Positions 26,162-36,059 are shown, counted from the stretch's first letter. The stretch is 64,000 nucleotides of DNA from Desulfuromonas sp. KJ2020 (GCF_024197615.1 NZ_JAKUKE010000001.1:394463-458462); one strand, 5' to 3'. Notes: generated from the letters alone by a model not told the origin. Translations and numbers: made by a program.

Positions 26162-28312
26162 ATGAAAGGCAACGGCAAAAAAATCCTCATCGTCCTCACC
26201 ATTGCCGTATTGGTCACGTTGTTCTTTGCTTTCGATCTGCAACGCTATCTGACCCTCGCTGAACTTAAAGCCCGGCAGGAAGCCTTCCTGCAATTTTACG
26301 CCGCCAATAAAACGCTGACCCTCGGATTGTATTTTGTTTTCTACGTCATCGTCATCGCCTTGTCTCTGCCTGGCGCGGCCGTCATGACGCTGGCTGGAGG
26401 CGCCCTGTTCAGCTTCCTCCCAGCAGTCATCGTGGTCTCTTTCGCCAGTACCATCGGCTCAACCCTGGCGTTTCTTGTCAGCCGTTTTTTGTTGCGCGAC
26501 TGGGTCCAGGCCAGATTCCGTGAGCGCCTCAAAACCGTTAACGCCGGCATTGAGCGAGACGGGCATTTTTACCTCTTTACCCTGCGACTGGTGCCCATTT
26601 TTCCTTTGTTCATGATCAATCTGGTCATGGGCCTCACCCCCATGCGTACCCTGACCTTTTACTGGGTCAGCCAGCTCGGCATGTTGCCCGGCACCGCCGT
26701 CTACGTCAATGCCGGTGCCCAGCTCGGCCAGATAGAAAGTTTGGGCGGCATTCTGTCTCCTGAACTGATCTTTTCCTTTGCCCTGCTGGGGATCTTTCCC
26801 CTGTTGGCCCGTAAAGGCGTCGACATCATGCAAAAACGTCGAAGTCTCAAAGACTTCCCCAAACCTGAATCCTTTGATTACAACGTCGTCGTTCTTGGAG
26901 CCGGCTCCGCCGGGCTGGTCAGCGCCTATATCGCGGCGGCGGTCAAGGCCAAGGTGGTCCTGATCGAAAAAGACAAAATGGGCGGGGATTGCCTCAACAC
27001 CGGCTGTGTTCCGAGCAAGGCGCTGATCCGTTCTGCAAAAATGCTTGCCTACGCTCGCCGCGCCAAAGAATTCGGTCTGCAGAAATCAATGGCTGACTTT
27101 GATTTCGCCGAGGTCATGGCCCGGGTGCACCGCGTGGTGAAAAAAGTCGAATCGCACGATTCGGTGGAACGCTACACCGCGCTTGGGGTGGAATGCATCA
27201 AGGGCGAGGCACGCATCACCTCACCCTACACCGTGCAGGTCGGCGAGCGTATCCTGACCACGCGCAACATCATTGTCGCTACCGGCGCCGAACCCTTCGT
27301 ACCGCCCATTCCGGGCCTCGACCAGGTGGACTTTCTGACCTCGGATAACCTCTGGCAATTGCGCGAATTGCCTCGGCGGCTGGTGGTAATGGGTGGCGGG
27401 CCCATCGGTTGCGAAATGACCCAGGCTTTTGCGCGCTTCGGCGCCCAGGTGACCCAGGTAGAGATGGCGCCACAGCTCATGGGGCGAGAGGATCCTGAGG
27501 TCGCGGCCTTCGTGCGCGAGCGCTTCGAAGCCGAAGGGGTGCGGGTACTGACCGAACACGCCGCCAAGGAAGTTCAGGTCAAAGACCAGGAGAAGATCCT
27601 GGTGTGCGAGCATCAGGGGCAAAAAGTCGAGGTGCCTTTCGATGCTATCCTGGTTGCCGTGGGTCGGCGCGCTCGCACAACGGGATTCGGCCTGGAGGAA
27701 CTGGGGGTGCGCCTCAGTCAGCGCGGCACCATCGAGGTCGATCCCTTCCTGCGCACCAACTTCTCCAACATCTTCTGCGCGGGCGATGTGGCCGGCCCCT
27801 ACCAGTTTACCCACACCGCCGCCCATCAAGCCTGGTATGCGGCGGTCAACGCCCTGTTTGGCGACTTCAGGAAGTTCCGTGCCGATTACCGCGTCATCCC
27901 CTGGTGCACTTTTACCGACCCCGAAGTAGCGCGCGTCGGTCTCAACGAAGCTGAAGCCCGCGAGCAGAACATGGATCATGAGGTCACGCGATTTGAGCTG
28001 GCCGATCTGGATCGCGCCATCGCCGAGGGCGAAGAGCACGGTTGGATCAAAGTCATCACGCCGCCCGGCCAGGACAAGATACTCGGTGTGACTATCGTTG
28101 GCACCCATGCCGGTGATCTGCTCGCCGAATACATCCTGGCCATGAAGTACGGTCTCGGCCTCAACAAAATTCTCGGCACCATCCACCCCTATCCAACCCT
28201 GGCCGAAGCCAACAAGATGGCCGCTGGTGAGTGGAAAAAGGCCCATGTCCCTGAAAAACTGCTGGCCTGGGTTGAAAAATACCACGCCTGGCGGCGGGGC
28301 CAGAAAGGCTAA
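26162..28312 (+). CDS. TVP38/TMEM64 membrane domain fused to a mercuric-reductase-like flavoprotein
   Basis: A 716-residue fusion. Residues ~1-230 are a SNARE-associated (DedA/TVP38) membrane domain with GAAVMTLAGGALFSFLPAV and the family's LRLVPIFPLFMINLVMG. Residues ~240-716 are a complete class I pyridine-nucleotide disulfide oxidoreductase. It has FAD site VVVLGAGSAGLVSAY, redox-active GGDCLNTGCVPSKA, NAD(P)H site VVMGGGPIGCEMTQAFARFG, a second FAD motif IFCAGDVAGPYQFTHTAAHQA, and a dimer domain. It lacks the N-terminal HMA domain and the C-terminal Cys pair of true MerA. The substrate is unknown; the fusion would tether a reductase to the membrane. Confidence 0.9.
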   Translation: MKGNGKKILIVLTIAVLVTLFFAFDLQRYLTLAELKARQEAFLQFYAANKTLTLGLYFVFYVIVIALSLPGAAVMTLAGGALFSFLPAVIVVSFASTIGSTLAFLVSRFLLRDWVQARFRERLKTVNAGIERDGHFYLFTLRLVPIFPLFMINLVMGLTPMRTLTFYWVSQLGMLPGTAVYVNAGAQLGQIESLGGILSPELIFSFALLGIFPLLARKGVDIMQKRRSLKDFPKPESFDYNVVVLGAGSAGLVSAYIAAAVKAKVVLIEKDKMGGDCLNTGCVPSKALIRSAKMLAYARRAKEFGLQKSMADFDFAEVMARVHRVVKKVESHDSVERYTALGVECIKGEARITSPYTVQVGERILTTRNIIVATGAEPFVPPIPGLDQVDFLTSDNLWQLRELPRRLVVMGGGPIGCEMTQAFARFGAQVTQVEMAPQLMGREDPEVAAFVRERFEAEGVRVLTEHAAKEVQVKDQEKILVCEHQGQKVEVPFDAILVAVGRRARTTGFGLEELGVRLSQRGTIEVDPFLRTNFSNIFCAGDVAGPYQFTHTAAHQAWYAAVNALFGDFRKFRADYRVIPWCTFTDPEVARVGLNEAEAREQNMDHEVTRFELADLDRAIAEGEEHGWIKVITPPGQDKILGVTIVGTHAGDLLAEYILAMKYGLGLNKILGTIHPYPTLAEANKMAAGEWKKAHVPEKLLAWVEKYHAWRRGQKG

Positions 28313-28333
28313 CCATCATGGAAAACAGACAAG

Positions 28334-28363
28334 AAAGGCCCGCAGTACATGCTGCGGGCCTTT
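28334..28363. terminator. Bidirectional intrinsic terminator
   Basis: AAAGGCCCGCAG paired with CTGCGGGCCTTT around a six-base loop, between the convergent flavoprotein and metal-pump operons. Confidence 0.8.
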
Positions 28364-28397
28364 GCTTTGGCGTTTTTGCCGTTTGGGGAAAAGAACG

Positions 28398-31300
28398 TCA
28401 GGCGGTCGTTTTCTCCTCCTTTGGCTGTCGGTTACCGACCAGCAGATAGAGACAGGGTAGCACGAAGAGGGTCAGCAGGGTTGAGGTGAGGACACCACCA
28501 ATGACCACGGTGGCCAAAGGGCGCTGCACTTCGGCGCCGACCCCAATGGAGAGGGCCATCGGGAGGAAACCGACAGCATCGGTAACGGCCGTAGCCAGCA
28601 CCGGCACCAAGCGCTGCCTGGCCGCCCCGGTGACCGCTTCGAACAGCGGCAGACCGTCGGCCAGAAGGTTCCGGATGGCCGACACCAGCACCTGGCCGTT
28701 GAGCACGGCGATACCCGACAGGGCGATAAAGCCGATGGCGGCGCTGACACTGAAGGGGATGCCGCGCAAGTGGAGAGCGACGATGCCCCCTACCGCCGCC
28801 AACGGGATGCCGGTGTAGATGATGAGCACATCGCGCAGGCGCTTCAGGCTGAAATAGAGGAGCACGAAGATCAGCAGCAGGGTCAGGGGCACCACCAGCA
28901 TCAGGCGTTTCTGGGAGCGCTCCAGGTTTTCGAACTGCCCCCCCCATTCGATCATGGTGCCTTCCGGCAGCAAAACGCCCTCGGCGATTTTGGCCTTGGC
29001 CTCATCGACAAAGGAAGCGATATCCCGGTCCCGCACATTGACCTGCACTTTGATCAGCCGGCGTCCCCACTCGCGGTTGATGGTCGAGGGCCGCTCGACC
29101 TCCCGCACTTCAGCCAGAGCGCCGAGGGGGAGGACCGCGCCGGTGCGGGTGGGGATCAGGGTATTCTCCAGCGCTTTCACATCATGGCGCTGCGCATCGG
29201 GCAAGCGCAGCACCAGCGGGAAGGAGCGCTCCCCTTCGAAAACTTCACCCACCCGGGGGGTGCCGACGGCGGCGATGATGTCGAGAACATCGCGGGCGGC
29301 CACCCCGTAACGGGACAAGGTCTCACGGTCGACGGCAATCTGCAGGGTCGGCTGGCCGGTGATCTGCTCCACGGCCACGTCGGCAGCGCCCTGGACATCA
29401 AGCAGCAGATGTTCGACCTGCTCGCCCAGGGATACCAGGGTGTCGAAATTTTCCCCGTAGATCTTGATCCCCACATCGCCGCGGATGCCCGAGAGCATCT
29501 CGTTGACCCGCAGTTCAATGGGCTGGGTCAGCACCGAGCGGATGCCAGGCAGACCGTGCAGGGCCTCTTCCACCCGGGCGGCCAGCTCAGCCTGGCTGTC
29601 GGCCCGAGTCCATTGCCGGCGCGGATGCAGCGTCATGAAAATGTCCGTGAGCTCCGTGCCCATGGGGTCCGTAGCGACCTCGGCGCTGCCCAGTCGGCTC
29701 CAGATGTGACGGATTTCATCGGGAAAAGTCTTGAGCAGCAGCTTCTCCATCTCCGTGTTGTAGGCAATGGATTCATCGACGGATACGCCCGCCAACCGCA
29801 CCACGCTGACCACCAGCGAGCCTTCGGACAGGCGAGGCAGAAATTCGCCGCCCAGACGGGTGGCCAGCAGGATGGAGGCGACCAGCACCACCGCGACCGC
29901 GGCCAAAAAGGCCCGGCGCCAGCGCAACACCATCTCCAGTAAAGCGCCGTAGCGGCTTTTGAGCCAGCCATCAACTTTGCGCTCCTCAACCCGCAGCTGC
30001 TTGGGCATGAACTGGAAGGAGAGGACGGGCGAAAGGAAGATGGCTACCACCAGGGCGCCAAGCAGAGCGAAGATGAAGGTCCAGGCCATGGGCTTGAACA
30101 TCTTCCCTTCGATCCCCTCCAGGGTCAGCACGGGCAGAAAAACAAGTACGATAATACCCAGGCCGAAGACGATGGGGCGCACGACTTCCTGGCTGGAAGC
30201 CAGGATGGCATCGAACCGCTCCGCCGGGGTGAGTTGCCGACCCAGCTGCATCTGGCGTTCAGTCAAGCGCCGCAGGTTGGCTTCGGTCATGACCACCGAG
30301 CCATCCACCAGAATGCCGAAATCGATGGCGCCCAGCGACAGCAGGCTGGCGGCGATCCCCATCTCCTGCATGCCGAAGGCGGCAAAGAGCATGGCCATGG
30401 GAATGGTAGCCGCCACCAGCAGCCCGGCCCGCAGGTTGCCGAGCAGCAGGAAGAGCACGGCGATGACCAGCAGGGCGCCGGCCGCCAGATTGTGTTTGAC
30501 GGTGTCAATGACCTGGTCGACCAGCTCGGTGCGGTCGTAGACCGTTTCGAGGATGACGTCGTCGGGCAGGGCCTTCTTCACCCGTTCCAGGGCCAGCTTC
30601 AGGTCGCTGGTCACCTCGCGGCTGTTCTCGCCCATGAGCATGAAACCGAGGCCGAGGACCACCTCGCCCTTGCCCGCAGCCGAAACGGCACCACGGCGCA
30701 GTTCATGGCCGATGGCCACCTCGGCCACATCGCCGACCTTGACGGCGGCGCCCTGATAGGCGGTGATGACGATGCCGGCGATCTCGTCGACCGTGGCGAC
30801 CCGGCCCAGGCCATGCACCAGCAGGGTCTGGCCGCCGGTGACCACCTGGCCGCCCCCCACGTTGGCGTTGTTATCGCGCAGGGCGGTGGCGACATCGCCG
30901 TAGGTCAGGTTGTATTTGATGAGGGCGTCGGGAGAAACGATGACGTGGTACTGCTTCTCCAGGCCGCCCCAGGAGTTGACTTCCGCCACCCCTGGCACCT
31001 TGCGCAGCTCCGGCTTGACGACCCAGTCGTGCAGGGTGCGCAGCTCGTCGAGGGTTCGCTCCGGATGGTCGGAGCGCAGGACATAGTGAAAGACCTCCCC
31101 CAACCCGGTGGAAATGGGCCCCAGCTCGGGACGTTCGATCCCTTCCGGTAGCGAGACGCTGGCCAGCCGTTCCATGATGAGCTGGCGGGAATCGAGAATC
31201 GGCATCTCGTCTTCAAAAATGGCCACGACCTGCGAGAGGCCGAATTTGGAAATGGATCGGACATGCACCAGCCCCGGCAGGCCGGAGACGGCCAGCTCCA

Positions 31301-31505
31301 CGGGCTGGGAAATCTGCATTTCGATTTCTTCCGGCCCCAGGGCCGGGGCGGTGGTGTTGATCTGCACCTGCACCGGGGTGGTGTCGGGAAAAGCATCGAC
31401 GGGCAGGCGCAGCAGAGACCAGAGGCCGGCGGCAAAGGCCAGCACAAAACAGAGGACGACGACCAGGCGATTGCGCAGGGCCGCCGCGATGAGTTTTTCC
31501 AGCAT
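28398..31505 (-). CDS. CusA/CzcA-family heavy-metal RND efflux transporter
   Basis: A 1035-residue inner-membrane pump that exports metal ions to the outside through the CusBC-type partners. The heavy-metal class is shown by LPVDAFPDTTPVQVQINTTA near the N-terminus, GAIDFGILVDGSVVMTEANLRRL (helix 4) and RLIKVQVNVRDRDI. Distinguishing Cu/Ag from Co/Zn/Cd needs the helix-4 residues compared with typed members. The GAIDFGILVDGSVVM pattern with a single acidic pair is common to CzcA/CusA. Last gene of the operon secreted protein-czcC-czcB-czcA. Confidence 0.92.
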   Translation of the reverse strand: MLEKLIAAALRNRLVVVLCFVLAFAAGLWSLLRLPVDAFPDTTPVQVQINTTAPALGPEEIEMQISQPVELAVSGLPGLVHVRSISKFGLSQVVAIFEDEMPILDSRQLIMERLASVSLPEGIERPELGPISTGLGEVFHYVLRSDHPERTLDELRTLHDWVVKPELRKVPGVAEVNSWGGLEKQYHVIVSPDALIKYNLTYGDVATALRDNNANVGGGQVVTGGQTLLVHGLGRVATVDEIAGIVITAYQGAAVKVGDVAEVAIGHELRRGAVSAAGKGEVVLGLGFMLMGENSREVTSDLKLALERVKKALPDDVILETVYDRTELVDQVIDTVKHNLAAGALLVIAVLFLLLGNLRAGLLVAATIPMAMLFAAFGMQEMGIAASLLSLGAIDFGILVDGSVVMTEANLRRLTERQMQLGRQLTPAERFDAILASSQEVVRPIVFGLGIIVLVFLPVLTLEGIEGKMFKPMAWTFIFALLGALVVAIFLSPVLSFQFMPKQLRVEERKVDGWLKSRYGALLEMVLRWRRAFLAAVAVVLVASILLATRLGGEFLPRLSEGSLVVSVVRLAGVSVDESIAYNTEMEKLLLKTFPDEIRHIWSRLGSAEVATDPMGTELTDIFMTLHPRRQWTRADSQAELAARVEEALHGLPGIRSVLTQPIELRVNEMLSGIRGDVGIKIYGENFDTLVSLGEQVEHLLLDVQGAADVAVEQITGQPTLQIAVDRETLSRYGVAARDVLDIIAAVGTPRVGEVFEGERSFPLVLRLPDAQRHDVKALENTLIPTRTGAVLPLGALAEVREVERPSTINREWGRRLIKVQVNVRDRDIASFVDEAKAKIAEGVLLPEGTMIEWGGQFENLERSQKRLMLVVPLTLLLIFVLLYFSLKRLRDVLIIYTGIPLAAVGGIVALHLRGIPFSVSAAIGFIALSGIAVLNGQVLVSAIRNLLADGLPLFEAVTGAARQRLVPVLATAVTDAVGFLPMALSIGVGAEVQRPLATVVIGGVLTSTLLTLFVLPCLYLLVGNRQPKEEKTTA

Positions 31506-31517
31506 GGGAACCCCTTT

Positions 31518-33077
31518 CTAGTGATCGGCGCAGGACGCGCCTAGGCGCGCCTTGAGAACCTCGGATTTGAGGGCGAAACCCTGCCTCGACACCACCTGCT
31601 CATCCACCTGCAGACCGGCGGCGACCACGACCAGACCGCTTTGCTGCGCCCCCGTGGCAATGCGGCGCAGCTCGAACAGGTCGGCATCCTCCTGAATGAA
31701 CACATAGGGGAAACCGTCGATGTGCTGCACAGCCTCGGCGGGAATGGTCAGATTCAGGCCTTCGGCCCCTTCGAGCAGGCGGACGTTGCCATACATACCG
31801 GCCTTGAGGCGATGGTCGGGATTGGGCACTTCGGCCAGAGCAGTCAGGGTGCGACTGCGCTCATCCACCTGGGCTCCCACCTGAAAGAGTCGACCGCTGA
31901 ACACCACGCCGGGCAGACCGTCGAAACGAGCCTGCACGGCGGCACCGGGCTGGGCCTGGGCGATACGGGCCTCGGGAATGGCGAGTTCGATCCACAAAGT
32001 ATCGAGGTCAGCCACCGTGAAGAGGGGGCTGCCGGCCTGGATGTTTTCCCCGGCCGCCGTGCGCACCTCGGTCACCACCCCGTTAAAGGGAGCCCGTAGG
32101 GCCAGAGTTGTGCTGGCCTCCGGCGACTGCATCAGGCGGTCGATGTCGCGGGTGGAAAGACCGAATTGCCGCAGCTGCTGACGATGCTGTTCACTGAGAC
32201 TCTGCAGCACCCGGTACTCGGCTTCGGCCTGCTGAAATTCCTGGCGGGAGGTGATGCCGCGCTCCAGCAGATCCTTTTCCCGCAGATAGACGGCCTCGGC
32301 CTGGGCCAGCCGGGCCAGCGAGCCGGAAAGCTCGGCCTGCAGGCGGGCGACCTCCGCCATGGCGACCTCGGCCAAAACCTCCCCTTTGGCCACGGCGCTG
32401 CCCGGCTGCACGGGGACGCGCAGAACCACTCCCGTCGCCAACGGGGCAATGGTGGCCAGCTTCGTGCGATTGAAGACCGTCCGGCCGGGAACTTCTACCC
32501 CGGCCGCCAGGGAAATCTGCTGGGGGCTGATCAAGCGGATGCCGGCTTTGGCCGCCGCCTCCAGAGTCCCCAGACGAACCTTCATGCCCTCTCCCGGTTG
32601 CAGTTCAGCCAGATGGCTGCCCTGACAGAGGGCACATTCGGACTCGATCACCTGGTGTTCGGGGCAGAGTTCGTCGCCGGAACCATGATTGTGCCCGGCA
32701 TGACTGTCCACCGGCTCACGGCCGTGGTTATGGCCGGCGTGGGGATCGACGGCTTTGGCCTGGCCATGGTCATGGCCGGCATGGTCATCCACAGCCTCCT
32801 TCACATGTTCGTCATGGTCGTCGTGTTCAGCGTGGTCGTCGTGTTCACCATGATTCTCATGGTCATCGCAAGCCTGGCCGGCATCGCTGATCAGGGGCAT
32901 GGCCTCGAGCGCCGGTTGACCATGGGAGCCTTCTTCAGCATGGTCATGGTCGGCATGAGAGTTGGCGTGGTCTTCGGCGGCGATGGCGCTGGGCGGCAGC
33001 TCGCCCCCCTTGAACAGCAGCAGACCGCCAAGCAGGGCCAGGGGCAACAAGAAAATATAAGGACGTTTATTCATCAC
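31518..33077 (-). CDS. CusB/CzcB-family periplasmic adaptor with His-rich N-terminus
   Basis: A 519-residue membrane fusion protein with a signal/anchor at residues 6-24. Residues ~35-135 are extremely His/Asp-rich (HANSHADHDHAEEGSHG, DDHENHGEHDDHAEHDD and further HAGHNHG repeats), a likely metal-collecting region. A small heavy-metal-binding motif follows (CPEHQVIESECALC). Then come the barrel-sandwich and coiled-coil domains of the adaptor family. His-rich insertions of this kind favour Zn/Co/Cd/Ni, while Cu/Ag adaptors usually use Met. It overlaps czcC by four bases. Confidence 0.9.
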   Translation of the reverse strand: MMNKRPYIFLLPLALLGGLLLFKGGELPPSAIAAEDHANSHADHDHAEEGSHGQPALEAMPLISDAGQACDDHENHGEHDDHAEHDDHDEHVKEAVDDHAGHDHGQAKAVDPHAGHNHGREPVDSHAGHNHGSGDELCPEHQVIESECALCQGSHLAELQPGEGMKVRLGTLEAAAKAGIRLISPQQISLAAGVEVPGRTVFNRTKLATIAPLATGVVLRVPVQPGSAVAKGEVLAEVAMAEVARLQAELSGSLARLAQAEAVYLREKDLLERGITSRQEFQQAEAEYRVLQSLSEQHRQQLRQFGLSTRDIDRLMQSPEASTTLALRAPFNGVVTEVRTAAGENIQAGSPLFTVADLDTLWIELAIPEARIAQAQPGAAVQARFDGLPGVVFSGRLFQVGAQVDERSRTLTALAEVPNPDHRLKAGMYGNVRLLEGAEGLNLTIPAEAVQHIDGFPYVFIQEDADLFELRRIATGAQQSGLVVVAAGLQVDEQVVSRQGFALKSEVLKARLGASCADH

Positions 33078-34453
33078 TGACCTCTCTGGTTTGATACGGA
33101 GGTTAAGGTTTGGTCTTCATTGGCGGACAAGGGTTGACCGAGCTGATTCTCCAGCTCAGCCCAGGCCTGATGATAGGTTTCCAGACTGTCGATATAACGG
33201 CTGCGGGTCTGAAAGAGACTCTGTTCGGCCTCCAGAACCTCGAGAAATCCAAATTTGCCGGCCTTGTAGCCATAGGTGATCGCCTCAAAGCTCCGCTGCA
33301 CCGCCGGCAGCAGGGTCAGGCGCAGCATCTCGGCTTCGGCCTGCGCCGCCAGCAGCCGCTGGTGAAGCGCACCCAATCCGGTCCGCAGCGCCATGCGCAC
33401 CTCACGAGCCTGGGCCGCAGCCTGGGCCTGACGGGAGCGCGCCGCGCCGACGGCCCCCTGTTGACGGTCAAAAAGGGGCAAACTGAAGGCGACACCAGCT
33501 ACCAGCGCTTGGTCGCCGCTCTCCTCCATCTGCTTGGCGCCCAGGCTCAGGGTCAAGTCAGGAAGACGGCTGGCCATGGCCAGTTCCAGGTCGCGCCCGG
33601 CCCGCTGCCCGGCAAGACGTTGCCGCAGCACCGCCGGGCTCTGGTCTATTGCGGCCTCGATATCAGTCCAGTCGGGCAATGGCGGCATCTGCGCAAGGTC
33701 GACGTCAATGGCCACTTCCTCCACCACATAGGTGTCGTCGCCCCACAGAACCCGCAGCGCCATCCAGGCGGCCGCCTCTTCCTGCCGGGCCTGGACCTGG
33801 CGCAGCTGGGTTTCGGCAACCAGCGATTCCATCCGCACCCGCTCGATTGCAGCCGATTTACCGGCGGCGATGCGGTCGTCAACGGCCGCGAGCAGCTGAA
33901 GAGCGAGTCCATGCTGCTCAGCCGCCAGCGCCTGCCGCTGTTGGGCCGCGGCCACGGCGACAAAGCGCCGGGTCGCCTCCGCCACCACTTCGGCCCGGGC
34001 CGCGGCATAGTCGCCCTCGGCCAGGGCGACAGCCGTGTGCCCCAAGGCTTGGCGGCCCGCTCTTTTCCCGCCCAGTTCCACCTGTTGACTGAGCATGAGG
34101 GTCGTTTCGGCCCGCTGCGTACCGGAAAACTCGCCGCTGCCGGCGAAATCCTCCATCTCGATGGCGAGTTCCGGGTTGGCCCACAACCCCGCCTGTCGCA
34201 GCTCTTGCTGCCGGACCTGAATTTCTTCGGAAAAGATCGCCAGGCGGGGATGGCTTTGCAGGGCCTTGGCCACCGCCGTCGCCAGGGTCAGCGCTTCGGG
34301 GACATCGGATTCACGGCCGACGGTTTCCTGAATGGATAGTGGTGTCTGGCCGGAAGCCTGGACGGCGGCATCAGCCCCCCAGGCAATGGGGGCGATACCG
34401 ATAAGGCCCAGCCCAAGCGCAGCACCGAAAGCAACCAGAGCCTTTTTGGGCAT
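33074..34453 (-). CDS. CusC/CzcC-family outer-membrane efflux protein
   Basis: A TolC-family protein of about 459 residues with a signal peptide. Two OEP repeats are seen: NPELAIEMEDFAGSGEFSG and RLPDLTLSLGAKQMEE. The gene begins at the ATG at 34453, which has GGAGG with a six-base spacer; an in-frame ATG 11 codons earlier lacks one. There is no lipobox, unlike the drug-pump channel at 19643-21076. It completes the tripartite metal pump. Confidence 0.9.
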   Translation of the reverse strand: MPKKALVAFGAALGLGLIGIAPIAWGADAAVQASGQTPLSIQETVGRESDVPEALTLATAVAKALQSHPRLAIFSEEIQVRQQELRQAGLWANPELAIEMEDFAGSGEFSGTQRAETTLMLSQQVELGGKRAGRQALGHTAVALAEGDYAAARAEVVAEATRRFVAVAAAQQRQALAAEQHGLALQLLAAVDDRIAAGKSAAIERVRMESLVAETQLRQVQARQEEAAAWMALRVLWGDDTYVVEEVAIDVDLAQMPPLPDWTDIEAAIDQSPAVLRQRLAGQRAGRDLELAMASRLPDLTLSLGAKQMEESGDQALVAGVAFSLPLFDRQQGAVGAARSRQAQAAAQAREVRMALRTGLGALHQRLLAAQAEAEMLRLTLLPAVQRSFEAITYGYKAGKFGFLEVLEAEQSLFQTRSRYIDSLETYHQAWAELENQLGQPLSANEDQTLTSVSNQRGQ

Positions 34454-34562
34454 GGTTGAACCTCCGTATTTTATTGTTGTTCTCACGATTTAAAGAAGGA
34501 CGGACGAATCCCACAGGTTTCCGGGGAAACCGGGGGCACCGAGACTGAGCGGAAGGGGTGGT

Positions 34563-35015
34563 TTAATTCAGGAGGACAACGGTACGATGGATGAGGATGG
34601 TCTGACTGAGGCGTGGTGGTGGATGAGCCAACAGATCGTTGGTGAGTATCTGGATAAAAACAGGAGCGGCAGCGCGTGCCGCCGGGACAGGCAACCCGGT
34701 CAGGGCAAGATCATCCGGCTGCTGCTGACGGGAGGAGGTCGCTTCAAGCGTGGCGGGAATGTCCAGGCAGGGGCCACAATGGCTGTCCGAATCAAAATGG
34801 TTGGCCTCGTCTTCGCGATGCTCGGCATGATGATCAGGGCCAGTCTGTAGCTGACGCTTTTCCGTACCGCAGGCACTGGTGCCGGCATATTCCAAAGCGG
34901 CACGGCCATCCTTGCTCAGGCACCAGACATAACCCTGCACACTGGTTTGCCCCGTCAGCAACAAGACCAGCAGGCAGACCAGGGTCAGCAGATATCGGGA
35001 AGGAGACGTTTTCAT
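34563..35015 (-). CDS. Small secreted His/Cys-containing protein heading the metal-efflux operon
   Basis: A 150-residue exported protein with signal peptide MKTSPSRYLLTLVCLLVLLL. The mature part has scattered Cys and a His/Asp-rich centre (GPDHHAEHREDEANHFDSD) followed by HCGPCLDIP, a motif I associate with small proteins beside RND metal pumps. It may sense or chaperone the exported metal, as proposed for CzcI. It lies 109 bases before czcC on the same strand. No family name can be given with confidence. Confidence 0.6.
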   Translation of the reverse strand: MKTSPSRYLLTLVCLLVLLLTGQTSVQGYVWCLSKDGRAALEYAGTSACGTEKRQLQTGPDHHAEHREDEANHFDSDSHCGPCLDIPATLEATSSRQQQPDDLALTGLPVPAARAAAPVFIQILTNDLLAHPPPRLSQTILIHRTVVLLN

Positions 35016-35141
35016 TAAATCGGATGATAACCGATGACCAGATTAAAATGCAACCACCCACCAAAGGATTTTGATCATCCCCTGCTTTTTTGCGCTAAAC
35101 TTGCAGAGCTGGCCACCATTACCGCATCAGGAGGATTTGTC

Positions 35142-36059
35142 ATGAGCGATCTGATTTTTGAAGAGAGCCGCTGCAAAGAACACCTTGAACACCCCGGCGC
35201 CGCTATCCGTCTGCTGCTGGAGCCCAAAGACAAGGACCTTGGCGGTTTCACGGTCCGCCGCCTGCTGCCGACCGCCGATCTGCGCTCCGTCGGCCCTTTT
35301 ATCTTTTTCGACCATCTCGGCCCGGCGGTTTTTGCACCCGGCCAGGGTCTCGACGTGCGCCCCCACCCTCATATCGGCCTGGCCACCATCACCACTGTCT
35401 TTGAGGGCGAGATCCTGCACCGCGACAGCCTGGGCCACGTCCAGCCTATCCGTCCCCATCAGATCAACTGGATGACCGCCGGCAAGGGCATCGCCCATTC
35501 GGAGCGAACCCCGCCAGAGCTGCGCCGGCATGGGCACACCCTGCATCTTCTGCAGCTGTGGATTGCTCTGCCCGAAGCCGACGAAGAGACGGAACCTTTT
35601 TTCACCCATTATGGCGAAGAGGCCCTGCCGGTGCTCGAAGACGGTCGAAAGTCGGTACGGATACTGATCGGCGAAGCCTTCGGCGCCCGCTCGGCGGTCA
35701 AGACCCATTCACCGACCCTCTACCTGGACGTGAAGCTGTCCAAAGGAGAGCGGTTCACCCTTCCCGACGGAGTCGATGAACGGGCGGCCTACCTGATTGA
35801 GGGGGAGATTGCTGTGGCCGGCTGCACCGTCCCCCGCCACCATCTGGCCGTGTTTGACCGCACGGCCGGTATCGAGGTAACCGCCCACCAGGACAGTCAT
35901 TTCGTGATCGTCGGCGGCACCCCCCTGGGACGACGGACCATGTGGTGGAATCTCGTCGCCAGCCGCAAGGAGCTCATTGAAAAGACCAAGCAGGCCTGGC
36001 GGGATGGTACCTTTCCCCAGGTGCCGGGCGAGACGGAGTTCATCCCGCTGCCCGAGTGA
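35142..36059 (+). CDS. Pirin-family bicupin protein
   Basis: A 305-residue protein. The pirin N-terminal cupin is clear: GPFIFFDHLGPAVFAPGQG, then DVRPHPHIGLATITTVFEGE with the His/His/Glu metal ligands, and GWMTAGKGIAHSE-like QINWMTAGKGIAHSER. Some pirins oxidise quercetin; others act as metal-dependent regulators. The ATG at 35142 has AGGAGG in front; an upstream in-frame ATG at 35034 does not. It is not obviously linked to the nif genes that follow. Confidence 0.88.
   Translation: MSDLIFEESRCKEHLEHPGAAIRLLLEPKDKDLGGFTVRRLLPTADLRSVGPFIFFDHLGPAVFAPGQGLDVRPHPHIGLATITTVFEGEILHRDSLGHVQPIRPHQINWMTAGKGIAHSERTPPELRRHGHTLHLLQLWIALPEADEETEPFFTHYGEEALPVLEDGRKSVRILIGEAFGARSAVKTHSPTLYLDVKLSKGERFTLPDGVDERAAYLIEGEIAVAGCTVPRHHLAVFDRTAGIEVTAHQDSHFVIVGGTPLGRRTMWWNLVASRKELIEKTKQAWRDGTFPQVPGETEFIPLPE

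Noticed and set aside
26162-28312. Mercuric reductase MerA
   Set aside because: No HMA domain, no C-terminal Cys pair and no other mer gene; only the shared flavoprotein core is present.
28770-29942. Open frame of 390 codons on the plus strand
   Set aside because: Antisense to the metal RND pump, whose motifs are intact; composition is that of a mirror frame.
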